Source: Chinchilla lanigera (lineage: Eukaryota; Chordata; Mammalia; Rodentia; Chinchillidae). From it: 64,000 nt of DNA. Below, one piece after another: positions 11,820 to 21,349 of the stretch; within the stretch, counting starts at the first letter, position 1; the number at the start of each line of letters is the position of its first letter. The stretch spans positions 21,154,905 to 21,218,904 of the forward strand of contig NW_004955433.1 in the NCBI RefSeq assembly GCF_000276665.1. Direction: 5' to 3'. A model generated the notes under the pieces. The model worked only from the letters and a program-made list of their open reading frames with translations. It made no database searches and had not been told where the DNA came from. Made by a program: the position numbers and the translations under genes.

Positions 11820-13690
11820 TTTCTTATTTTTACATTGGTCTTAGAAGGCACCACAATGCTAAAAAGAAAATTATGATCTTTAAGTAATTATAGATTTATT
11901 CTGGTAGAATTTACTTTAATTTGGTTTTATGAATGGTTTCATTACCTTAGTTGTTTTATAAATGAGGATCTGAAGGGGTTCACTTTTTTATGCATCTATT
12001 TCTATATCATTTTATGGTGAAAACAAATATAGTAAAGAATTCTTCATGGATTGGAGTATTAATGTAGAACACAAATATATTCTTTGGAAATGACAATAAT
12101 CTACTCACTTTAAGCAAATTAATCAGTCTCCAGCAGTAGAAAAATCTTCCAGTTATACCCAGGTGTTTTCATACTGGGTATTATTAAGTGCTAATCCAAA
12201 TTGTTTTCTTCTAACAATGTGGAGTATTGTGAAAATGATCCCAAAATGTTGTGAAAAATTTATGGAAAAACAATCACTGATTGTAGAGCTTCATCAAGCA
12301 ATGCAACAAGAGAACAAAGTGAGATCTACTATGGTGTTTTGTTAATGGTAAAGACATACAGTAGGATAACTAGTCACCAAGTTTAATATGAATTTAGAGC
12401 GTGGCACTATTAAAACCCATCAAAAGTACCTCATTAGAGCACTGAGGGAAGAAAATTACAATTATATAAATTACAAATCAAGTCTGCATAGGTTTTATTC
12501 TTCAGACATTGAGTATAAGCATTATCATAGGGCATTTTGAGACACATATTAGTCATGACTATTTGCTCAGAGGAGTCATGTTTCACTTTCTTGGGTATGT
12601 AAAGAAGAATTAATTAGTACCTCAGTTGAAATGAAAAATTGAAATCTAATGCAAGTGAGAAATACTCAATCTAATAAAATGATTATGGAAAATAATTTTG
12701 ATGCATACAGAAGTGTTAATGATTACAGGAAACAAAACAACATGAGACGTTTTAAATCTTGAGCATGATTTAGATAGGTGGGGGACTAAAAGGACTCAGC
12801 ATTAAAACTGCTTAAACACAGACATCAAAGAAACTCCCAATTGCCTCAAGATATTGTCCTTGAAACTGTGAACGTACTTCAGAGTTCATGGAGTTAGAGG
12901 TTTCTCCCCTCCTGATTATAATTCTTTCTCTTGATCATCAAAGCTTCTGAGGTTGACAAACCCAGCAGAATTCCAATCTATTCAGAAGCATCAAGTTTTC
13001 TTATAAGCAGCAATCATGGCGGAAAGTCTGCGTTAATCCACATTTATTCTTCGCTTCCAAGATGTGATTTGGGTTTAAAATGCTTTGCACCTGGTGCAAC
13101 AGGAATTTCTGCCTTTCTAAAAGCAATGGCTAAAAATACTTGTCCTCTATCAACCCTTTTGCCATTAAATTTTCTGATTTCTGTCCTCCCTGCCCCTTCA
13201 CAACCGTGGTGATTTGCAATGATTCCCCCCCCCCCAGTTATAGATTAGTTTCACTAATTAATCTGATTTTCACTTAGTTTTGTGAAACACATTGGGGTCT
13301 GCTGGGTCCTCGCCAAGGAAGCTTCCTCACCTGGAATCTTATTTAGAGTTTCAGGCAGAAAGTTGGCACTTCAGCTGTTTGCAGTCATAGTAACTCGGGA
13401 AAGACCAAGGATGTACACATAATAGTACATCTGGCCCCGTAAACGTGAAGCCATCTTTCTTGATTCATCCTTCATCCGTTCATGCATTCATGCATTTCCA
13501 AAACATTCATTGGGAATTCCTTGTAGTTGGTCCTAGAAATGCAGGGTTGAAAATTAACAGGGTAGGTTCATTGCATAGAGTATCACTCCAATATCATTGT
13601 TACAGGGAACTAGACATTATTATTACTATTACTGTTATTATTATTTCTGGGCAGTGCCATTCAGTTTAACAAAAAGCAAGCATGAGAAGA
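11820..13690. other. No recognisable gene; unassigned
   Basis: No repeat family is recognised with confidence. The 60- and 93-codon open frames have no recognisable domain. A C10 run lies at about 13227-13236 and a TTA/ATT-rich stretch at 13615-13648. Confidence 0.5.
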
Positions 13691-13799
13691 CTCAGAGACA
13701 TGAACAGTTTCTTCTGTTTCTTCTTAGTCAATAACAACAACTAAGATTTATGGTGCAAAACTTATTCAAAGTACTTTAAATAAAAAAAAATAGTTCAGG

Positions 13800-13970
13800 A
13801 ACTATTCTAAATAATGGCTCATATTAATGCATAATGGATCAGGAATCCTGGGTCTTGTGAAGTTTAATATTAGATCAAACATTTCATATTTTGTGAAGGA
13901 AATGAGAAATTGCTAGATTCGAACAGAGACGGTCTGTCTTCTAAGTAAATGCTTTTATCCATTTTTTAGT
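13800..13970 (-). repeat. MIR-like relic
   Basis: The end GCTAGATTCGAACAGAGACG followed by GTCTGTCTTCT matches the MIR 5' end in reverse ('gattcgaacccagacagtctgactcc'). The remainder is weakly similar. Confidence 0.5.
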
Positions 13971-14154
13971 AACTCAAAGCTGAATCTATCTCATTAGAAC
14001 TGATGTTTGTATCAGTGTATATTTACTAATTGTATACATTTGAGTAGACTGAATGATGGACACTAGTAAAGAACACCAACTCAATATATCACACACACAA
14101 AGATAAATGCAGTCTTCTGTCAGTTTGGATATCAATGCGCCTTAAGTGGGGTGT

Positions 14155-14218
14155 GCATTGTTTGTATGTATGCATGTGTATGTATGTACATACATGTGTA
14201 GGTATGATATGTATGTAA
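14155..14218 (+). repeat. (GTAT)n-like microsatellite
   Basis: Imperfect TGTATGTATGCATGTG and TATGTATGTACATACATG units. Confidence 0.85.
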
Positions 14219-14475
14219 CTGAAGGACCAGCAAAAACAGTAGCCTCATTGAATTGTTATGCAAATCATCTAATATTCTATGGCAGGAGGTAGAATTCCAT
14301 TTACATGTTGGACATAAACTCTATAAAATATTGTTTCCTTCTGGAACACTGTGTGTGAGTTCAGTAAAATGGTCCTTTGTAGCCTCTGATAGACATGGAA
14401 ACTAAAATGATTATGTGTTTGTAGGCCTGTCTTGCAAAGTTGATAGTATCAACAGTTCTTCTTTTCTCTTTTTAG

Positions 14476-14550
14476 GGAAGAAGGAAATCTAGATTCCGCC
14501 TGCAAGGCACATCTTGTCACAAATGCTAGACTAAACATTCAGAAATAAAG
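14476..14550 (+). other. Candidate spliced exon (75 bp)
   Basis: A strong 3' splice-site signal (CTTTTCTCTTTTTAG, ending at 14475) and a strong 5' splice-site signal (AAG|GTGAGC at 14548-14556) bound 75 bases that I cannot assign to a repeat. Frame 2 is open for 23 codons and then meets TAA at 14546-14548. The other frames stop at codon 18 and codon 5. If real it could be an exon of a noncoding RNA, a UTR exon or a terminal coding segment. Splice-like pairs arise by chance in 64 kb, so support is modest. Confidence 0.3.
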
Positions 14551-15104
14551 GTGAGCTGCAGGAAATACATTGAGCTTCCAAAGGCCAATTTGTACACCCT
14601 GACTTGAGAGCTATTTTCTGACAGGCAACAAAAGATGTCATTCTACAAAGAAGAGTTTATTTATTTGAGTTGTCTGCTGTAGGCTTGTGTGATCTTTCTT
14701 TGATTCTTGATCTTTGTTGGAGGAAAAGAAAGAGATACATACAAAAAATGTCAGTTATGTTGATAAAAATCTAATTCTAATTTTGGACTTCAGAACTCCA
14801 TAATTCATCAAGAATTACAGGTATGCCTTGACTGATCTTGCTCTGACATCCATATTTCTTAATGTAGTCTCCCTGTAGCATTAGACCATCTTGGTTCCTG
14901 AACCTAAGCTGACAAAGGCAGGAAGATACTAAATGATTTCAATTCAGTCTCACCTTAATGAATCTGTATAAAATTAAGTTACTAAACCGTGGTTGAAATA
15001 AGAGGACACAGTTTAGATGACCAGACTCTTGCCTAGAAGATTTGTTGTGACATTATTTTTTCCTGGACTTGTCCTAGTTGTTAGTAGTCTTTTCAATCAT
15101 CCTC

Positions 15105-15105
15105 C

Positions 15106-15169
<64 letters not shown>

Positions 15170-15171
15170 AA
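15105..15171 (+). repeat. (CT)n then (AT)n simple repeat
   Basis: A long CT run passes directly into a run of AT just before an assembly gap. Confidence 0.97.
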
Positions 15172-15204
15172 GAAGAAAGATAGAGAATGACAAAACAATC
15201 ATAC

Positions 15205-15304
15205 NNNNNNNNNNNNNNNNNNNNNNNNNNNNNNNNNNNNNNNNNNNNNNNNNNNNNNNNNNNNNNNNNNNNNNNNNNNNNNNNNNNNNNNNNNNNNNNN
15301 NNNN
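15205..15304. other. Assembly gap, 100 N
   Basis: Exactly 100 N, the usual placeholder for a gap of unknown size. It lies inside a CT/AT simple-repeat cluster. Open frames drawn through it are artefacts. Confidence 0.98.
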
Positions 15305-15397
15305 ATATATACATCTTTTTCTCTCTGTCTCTCTCTATCTCTGTCTGTCTGTCTCTGCCTCTCCTCTCTCTCTCTCTTACTCTCTCTTACTCTCTGA
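15305..15397 (+). repeat. CT-rich simple repeat after the gap
   Basis: TCTCTG, CTGT and CTCTTA units continue the same low-complexity cluster on the far side of the gap. Confidence 0.95.
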
Positions 15398-16195
15398 TTT
15401 ATGTAATAAACATTTCTGGTAGTTTTTCTGTAATCACCCATGAAATCATAAAAAGTCTTTAGATTAAGATACAATTTCCTAATAAAGATCCATAATTTAT
15501 GGAGAAACCACTTAGACTCTCAATTATTGGATAGCTGTTACAATTTTTCTAGAAACCCAAGGTCAACCTGGGCCTCTTCAGGACTAAAACAAGAAAAACC
15601 AGAAAATGTCCAGGTAATCCTAAATCCTCATGTTTCTTTTCCTGCTTACCTCTAAATAAACACTATGTACTCCTTTATTGCTTTACTCCACTTCTCAAGG
15701 ACATGGCATGTATTTATTTGGTTAAATTGTGTCTATTGCATAAGTGAGAATTCCGCCTTCCCCAAAAGACAGTCTGACTGCCCAGTTTGCATGAGATGGG
15801 GAGCAATGTTTCCACGATGTTTTGAAGAAGACTGTCTCTCTCTCCACAAGTAGTAATCATGTCCCCTGTCTGGGGGAAAACAAGCCCTCTCCTCTGCTGC
15901 TATCATTTGCTCTGGAAACCTCACTTCATCTCCACTGCTGTCATCGTTATTGTAACCATCACCTCCTTCCTGTTTATTTCATAGAACAATGTCATGTCAT
16001 ATTTCCCCCCAGTATTTGCTTTCTCCACCCAAGTGCTCAAGTTCTCCTTTGGAGCTGCCATAAAATAGAAGTTCAATACAACATAGTGGTGGTGATAATA
16101 ACACAATCAAGGGGAAAAGTTCAGATCAAGTTTTCACTGAGTGAAATTGATTTCATTGAATTATTTGTATTAATTTTGGTCTCAGCCAAATTTAT
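15398..16195. other. No recognisable gene; unassigned
   Basis: Nothing recognised. A 130-codon open frame at 15.8-16.2 kb runs partly through the GATA repeat and has no recognisable domain. Confidence 0.5.
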
Positions 16196-16205
16196 CTCTC
16201 TATAT

Positions 16206-16260
16206 TATAGATAGATAGATAGATAGATGCATCGATGATAGATAGATAGATAGATAGAGA
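16206..16260 (+). repeat. (GATA)n microsatellite
   Basis: Two GATA runs are separated by GATGCATCGATGATA. Confidence 0.97.
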
Positions 16261-16827
16261 CAGAATAACAGAATGATGAAAATGTAATCGCTCAATATAT
16301 GTTAGTTTCTCTTATTATTTCTTAGCACATATAAAGTAGCTTGAGATATGAACATGCCTTGTTCTCTATAAACTGGTATTTGTGGGAAAGCACAGCATGT
16401 TTTAAATTTACTAAAAATTGTTGGATTTTTTTTGTTGGTGCGGCTAACAAGAATAAGCAAAACTGAGGTCTCTAAGGAAAAAACATTTGGATATAAGAAG
16501 TCAGGAAAACAAAACAATAAGTGCTTAGATTTGCCTTCTTACCATTGTGGACATTTGTGTATTTTTTTTCTCTACTATTTTAATGGCCTATTTTTTACAA
16601 CAGGGCATCTGTGGCTATCAAAATATCATATTCAAAGTGTGGATTATTTACCTTTGTCTTTATAACTGTGCCCCCAATCTTCACCAGCCTAACCTTGATG
16701 TCGTATTTATTTGTAGGCATCGCGAGCCTTTGTCCTATGAGAGCTTATGAATATTCTGCCCTTGACTTCCAATTCAGAATCAGAGCATCTGCCTTCATGA
16801 ATTATAAAGTCTACTATTTGTAGTTCC

Positions 16828-17130
16828 ACTGTGCTGGGCCTTAGTGGTGAACAAAGCAGATCTCCAGATGCTAGTAAAACTTAGAGGATAGGGGTCAATA
16901 GGAATCAGAAGCAAAAAGAATTACAAAACATTAATTGATCTTTTAAGAATATGTCAAGTGCTATGAAGGCAAAGCTTGGGGATGATTATAATATGTACAA
17001 GGATGTTCTAACTCAGCTTGACCCATCAAAGAAAGTATCCCTATATGAATGGTATATAAGCTTAGACCTCACCAGTGAGTATAATTTAGTCACTTAATGA
17101 AAGAGCAGAGAACCAATTTGAGGGGAGGAA
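16828..17130 (-). mobile_element. L2 3'-end relic (antisense), first copy
   Basis: CACTGTGCTGGGCCTTAGTG, GTGAACAAAGCAGATCTCC and TATGTCAAGTGCTATGAAGG follow the antisense L2 order ('ctaggtgctggggatacagcagtgaacaaaacagac', then 'gataagtgctatgaag'). Confidence 0.7.
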
Positions 17131-17149
17131 AAATTGTGCAAATATGACA

Positions 17150-17615
17150 AAATTTTTTCTTCCATGAGTTTATTTCTTCAACAAACTTTAACTGAGAACT
17201 GGTTGGTGGCCAGCATTATTCAAGATGCTGGAGAGTCAGGAGAGGACTACTTTGGAAGCTGCAATCTCTGGAGCTTAAATAGAACTGGGGAAGACAGACC
17301 AGAGACAGGTGAATACATGAGGAAATAAGGTCTGTGTAAGGAGTACAACATTAGTGCTATGTGATGGGCAAAGTCAAGAGAAGAGAAGAAAGAAGAGGGG
17401 AATGTAGGACAAGAAGTTATGGGAGAACTTCCTAGATGAGATAAGTTTAAGTTCCATAACTGAGAACATAATATGCTTGTGAAACTAGGAGAGGATGAGA
17501 ATACTTACAGAAAATGAGGAGCAGAGAGAATGCAAAATTAGTCCAGAAATGGGTGAGACCAGATCTCGCAGGTCTTTGGGGTACAAGTGAATTTTGAACA
17601 TTTTTCTAAAAGCAA
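17150..17615 (-). mobile_element. L2 relic (antisense), second copy, left part
   Basis: This part starts again with the L2 terminus in reverse (TTTATTTCTTCAACAAACTT, compare 'attcattcaacaaatattta'), then AGATGCTGGAGAGTCAGGAG, AACATTAGTGCTATGTGATG and GAGAACTTCCTAGATGAGAT. It is interrupted at about 17.61 kb by a nested insertion and resumes at about 17.91 kb. Two termini in a row show two L2 insertions. Confidence 0.72.
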
Positions 17616-17912
17616 TGAGCAACAAGCAAAAAATAAATAAATAAATTTTTAAAATTTAAAAAAATAAAAAAATAAAACATTGGAAATGATGCAGAGCTTC
17701 ACTATACAAGATGGCAGGAGTTCAACAATGGCTCTTATACTGCATATTGTTTTGTCTAGTGGACTGAGTAACTTCATTGAAGATAGCAGTGTATAATGTA
17801 CCAACCATTGTCAATTCCCATCATTTTGTTTTGAGGTCATGCATCGTTTTTGTTGTTTTTGTGTTGTTTTCATTTTGTCTTCACTGTCGTGTTGTCAGTT
17901 TTTAAGTTTTTA
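17616..17912. mobile_element. Insertion nested in L2, family shared with 20.8 and 46.4 kb
   Basis: The similar sequences AAGCAATGAGCA and GAGCAATGAGCA lie on both sides, at about 17611-17622 and 17918-17929, and look like a TSD inside the L2. The insert has an A-rich left end, then GATGCAGAGCTTCACTATAC, AAGATGGCAGGAGTTCAACA and ATGGCTCTTATACTGCATAT. The same ordered words occur, diverged, at 20850-20910 and 46415-46470. Probably L1-related; family not identified. Confidence 0.5.
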
Positions 17913-18055
17913 AAATGTAAGAGCAATGAGCAGCTGAGAAAAGCTCTTCAACAGAGGTGTCACGTGATCATACTTGTATTTCAGGATAAGAGGGGTGACT
18001 TCTTATGGAGCAATGGTGGTTATTAAAATTTTTCCTACACTGCTACCTGGAATGT
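17913..18055 (-). mobile_element. L2 relic (antisense), second copy, right part
   Basis: AGAGGTGTCACGTGATCATA followed by CTTGTATTTCAGGATAAG matches the L2 block 'ggagtgacatgatctgatttacattttaaaaggatcac'. It continues the copy ending at 17.61 kb. Confidence 0.7.
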
Positions 18056-18099
18056 AAACACTAGTCGCTGAATGCCTGTGTTATTAAAGCTTACTATGT

Positions 18100-18610
18100 C
18101 TGATTCATGAATTCCACTCCTAGGTGTACTACTCAGCATATATTCATGCATACATACACCAAAAGACATGTAGAATAAATTGGCAGCATCATTAGTTAAA
18201 CTGTCTTCAATCTAAAACTAAGTTAAATGTTCATTAGTGGTACACTGGATAATTAATTGTGTCATAGTGACATAATGGAATATTTTGTGGCAATGAGATT
18301 GAAATAATTATTCCCACTCAATCCTGAAGAACCAGGGAAACACAACTCTGAACAGAGGAAGCCAGATGTTAAAAAAAAACCTACAGTGTGATTCCCTTTA
18401 TATAAATTTAGGATGGATCTACAGTGGGTGGACCTAGTATACTGATGTCACAGGGAAGGAGAATGGACATAAGTGGTTCCTGAGGACTGGTGACATTGCA
18501 TTCCTTGGTTCAGGAGAATTACAGTGCGAATTCCCTTTGCTATGATTCCTTGATTTGGACAGTTGTGACCTGTTACTTTCAGTGGTGTATGTTATCATTC
18601 ACATTTAATG
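18100..18610 (+). mobile_element. Old L1 (L1M-type) 3' end, plus strand
   Basis: The order is that of an ancient mammalian L1 3' end: GAATTCCACTCCTAGGTGTA, CCAAAAGACATGTAGAATAA, ACATAATGGAATATTTTGTG, CTACAGTGTGATTCCCTTTA followed by TATAAATTT, then AGTGGTTCCTGAGGACTGG, TTGATTTGGACAGTTGTGAC and ATGTTATCATTCACATTTAA. No usable reading frame remains. Confidence 0.85.
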
Positions 18611-18694
18611 AAAAAAGAAACAGAAATGCTTTATAAATGATGGTATACTAAACATGGCCCAAACCAGAAGGTATCTGAATAAATAAATAAATAA

Positions 18695-18916
18695 TGCTTC
18701 ACTGTTTTCCTCAAATGTGAAAGCTGAGGAAGTGGCTCCATGGTAGTGTGCCTGCCTAGCACGTGAGGCCCTAAGTTTAGTCTCCCGTCCTGGAAAAAAA
18801 ATCAAAATTAAAATGTGAGTGCCTAGAAATATCATTGGTTTCTTTTAAAACAAAAGAGGCTGTAATTTGTGAGTATAAATAATAATTTGGTGTCCTGGTA
18901 TAGTGGTGAGGCCAAG
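18695..18916 (+). repeat. Copy A of a 222-bp local duplication
   Basis: Aligns end to end with 19841-20061. By hand I count 16 substitutions and one single-base gap (about 93% identity). The unit includes an ID-like SINE body (18730-18800, GGAAGTGGCTCCATGGTAGT then CCTGCCTAGCACGTGAGGCC) plus about 115 bp of non-SINE sequence to its right. Confidence 0.9.
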
Positions 18917-19059
18917 TAGAATTAAGTGACATTTTGCATTAGTGAAGAGACTCCAGGATGGGTAGGTGAGGATTGAGGAGTCGGATGGCTCGTAGGATTG
19001 TGCTTTAAATGTGTTCTCTCCTTTCTTTTGCAAATTTCTTAAAGATGTTTCTATTAACT

Positions 19060-19135
19060 TGTTTCTGCTAACCCGTACAGTGTAACGTATGTGGAATAAA
19101 TGTTTAGCATACGTTGAATGAATTAATAAACACTA
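19060..19135 (+). repeat. MIR/L2-like tail fragment
   Basis: GGAATAAATGTTTAGCATAC followed by GTTGAATGAATTAATAAAC resembles 'caataaatgtttgttgaatgaatgaat', the L2/MIR 3' end. Short and uncertain. Confidence 0.35.
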
Positions 19136-19369
19136 CACTTTCTGATGAGGCTAAAACACCTTTCCCTTGATAGGAGAAGATAAAAAGGAGGAGGAGGCAG
19201 GGGATTAAGCTGTCCCACACTCAGGTCTTATTTCAATAGCAGAGCAAGTGACTCTCGCATTGTTTGAACAGCTATGTCAGTGGCCTCCGTGGGTCTCCTG
19301 GAAGCAGCTGTGCATACTGACAGAGGGTAGGAAACCATCTAGTGGCAATCAGCCCTGATCAGAAGCCTT

Positions 19370-19560
19370 TTAAAGATATCTGCGGAATGCAAAGATGAAG
19401 TAAAAATAGCCTCGTATTATCCTAAGTCTGACTGATGGGAACAGTTGCATAAAGGTTTCCCGTTAAGCGCATCAAATATTACCTTTTGTGTGACTTTGGT
19501 TTAGCTTGCTAGCCTGATTAAATTCCATTCACCAGCAGAGGAAGTGATTGGTATTTGAAT
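19370..19560. other. Non-repetitive block; possible conserved noncoding element
   Basis: No repeat is recognised. The block (GATATCTGCGGAATGCAAAG to CCAGCAGAGGAAGTGATTGG) has complex sequence with CpGs, unlike the decayed repeats around it. Conservation is not testable here. Confidence 0.2.
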
Positions 19561-19840
19561 GTCTGAAGCTGTTCTGAGTCTGGCTGTCCTAGACAATGTG
19601 AATATTTTTGGAAAGATAGAGGGAACAAAGCCAGGGTTTCATCATGCGGGTTTTCAGTGGCCCCCAGGAACAAATAGCAATGGTATAGCGGTGTGGGTTG
19701 CAGGCAGGTTCAGCAGACCTGCCCGCATCCGAGCTGCTTCACATGTTTTTTTTCCTCCTCAATAAAATTTTCAACAGCTGTTTTCAAAATCACTTCTTTT
19801 TCTTTTTGGTTGCTGGAATATTTATCTACAATATATTTTA

Positions 19841-20061
19841 TGCTTCACTATTTTCCTCAAGTGTGAAAGGTGAGGAAGTGGCTCCATGGTAGTGAGCCTG
19901 CCTAGCACGTGAGGCCCTAAGTTTAGTCTCTCGCCCTGGAAAAAAATCAAAATTAAAATGTGAGTACCTAGGAATATCGCTGGTTTCTTTTAAAACAAAA
20001 GAGGCTGCAATTTGTGATTATAAACCATAACTTGGTGTCCTGGTACAGTGGTGAGGCCAAG
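19841..20061 (+). repeat. Copy B of the 222-bp local duplication
   Basis: Partner of 18695-18916 in direct orientation, 1,146 bp downstream. The two copies begin at TGCTTCACT and end at GAGGCCAAG, with unrelated flanks, so both breakpoints are visible. Confidence 0.9.
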
Positions 20062-20129
20062 GAATGTGAGAGACTGACCAGGTTTTACATCTGTGCGTTT
20101 ACTTTGCCAAAGACATGCAACACCAGCAA

Positions 20130-20268
20130 ATGTATTTGTGTTGGAAGGTCTCATTTCCCTTATCTGTAAAATAGAAGAAACCTAATACTTTTATCACTAC
20201 ATTCGTATTGAGATAATTCATGACAATGTCTAGACTTATTCTGGGCACATGGAGATACTGCATGGTTA
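20130..20268 (+). repeat. MIR SINE fragment
   Basis: GGTCTCATTTCCCTTATCTG followed by TAAAATAGAAGAAACCTAAT matches the MIR core ('cagtttcctcatctgtaaaatggggataata'). The 3' part follows as TTCTGGGCACATGG. Confidence 0.7.
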
Positions 20269-20525
20269 CTAGGTTCCTTTGTGTCCATTATAACCCTGAA
20301 TTACAGTTCACATTTGTGGGCAGTTTTGTTTTCTCCTATACCGAAGTCCCTAATTTGCTTTACTTTGGGGAATTATACTTAATTTTAAATTTTCTTTTGA
20401 GTTACTTTCTTGCTATAAATTATCGCGATCATGACTATCTACCAGTTAGCAATGGCGACCCTCTTTGCTCTTCTGGTATCTACTGTACAGTAACGTTTAC
20501 AGGAACCCAGAGGCAAGCGAATCTC

Positions 20526-20550
20526 TGTGTGTGTTTATGTGCGCGCGCGC

Positions 20551-20601
<51 letters not shown>

Positions 20602-20632
20602 CGCGCGCCCGCGCGCGCGTCCCCGCACACCT
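20526..20632 (+). repeat. (GT)n/(GC)n alternating purine-pyrimidine tract
   Basis: A (GC)n block (20541-20553), a long (GT)n run and a second GC-rich block (20601-20620) together form about 95 bp of almost perfect purine-pyrimidine alternation. Open frames here (Cys-Val or Ala-Arg repeats) are artefacts. Confidence 0.97.
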
Positions 20633-20784
20633 TTCCTGACCTGGAGTCTGAGAGCCAGACTTTCCACCATTTCTCTTGGCATCTCACACTTCAGTGCTGC
20701 TTACTTGAAGACTCCCACTGGATAAGTGAAATCGTCTTGTTAGCTTTTTGGAATCTATTTCTGAGAGAATCTAAATTTTTTTTT

Positions 20785-20960
20785 TTTAAGGGAGTTAAAA
20801 AAAGCAACAAAATAACAACAAAGACAAAAAGCAGCACAAAAACAAAAATGGTACAGAGTTTCAAAACAAAATGATAGGCAGTAACAGTAGTTGTTATATA
20901 ACGTATTGTTATCTTCAATATATACTTTGAAAGGGAGACAAATTGCTCAAAGGGAAGGAA
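20785..20960 (+). mobile_element. CAA-rich repeat copy, family shared with 17.7 and 46.4 kb
   Basis: A CAA/AAAC-rich stretch is followed by AATGGTACAGAGTTTCAAAA, CAAAATGATAGGCAGTAACA, TTATCTTCAATATATACTTT and AATTGCTCAAAGGGAAGGAA. The last word also occurs at about 46799-46815. Likely the 3' end of an old L1-type element. Confidence 0.5.
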
Positions 20961-20974
20961 AAACTGGAATCTCT

Positions 20975-21345
20975 TTATGTGTGCTTGGATCTAGAATGTC
21001 CCACGCAGGAAGGTTCATGCTTAAAGATTTTATCGCCACCTAGTGGCGGTAAAGGGAGGCGGCAGAACCTTTGAGAGGTGGACATTTTTGCAAGTATTGA
21101 GATCATATAGAGAAGCCTGCACCTGAAGGCGGTGCTGGGACCTGGCTTCTCCCCTTTCTCTCTGCTTCTCAGCCACCATGAGGTGAGCAGCTTCCTCTGC
21201 ACTGTACTCCAGCCGTGAGGTCTTGCTAAACCACAGGCCCAAAAGCAATGGGGCTGGCAAAATTGTGAGCCAAAACAAACCTTTTCATCTTGAAGTTAAT
21301 TTATCTCATGCATTTGTTCTAGTAATTAATGCTGATTACTACCCC
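20975..21345 (+). mobile_element. MaLR-type LTR (rodent MT/ORR-like), plus strand
   Basis: The 3' half has the standard rodent MaLR LTR order: TTCTCAGCCACCATGAGGTG, AGCAGCTTCCTCTGCACTGT, CACAGGCCCAAAAGCAATGG, GCTGGCAAAATTGTGAGCCA and AAACAAACCTTTTCATCTTG, which precedes the LTR 3' end. The 5' half is diverged and carries the CTCF-like motif noted separately. No internal region is attached. Confidence 0.75.
21034..21046 (-). promoter_or_regulatory. CTCF-type core motif
   Basis: CGCCACCTAGTGG fits every position of the reverse-complement CTCF core (YGCCMYCTRSTGG), so the motif faces the minus strand as CCACTAGGTGGCG. It lies within or at the 5' part of the LTR call above. A motif match does not prove binding. 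Confidence 0.45.
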
Positions 21346-21349
21346 GTTC

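Noticed and set aside
15187..15474. Open frames on both strands across the 15.2-kb gap
   Set aside because: They exist only because N codons were read as open; the rest is CT/AT simple repeat.
20220..20874. Open frames with Cys-Val and Ala-Arg repeats
   Set aside because: They run through the GT/GC tract in all frames.
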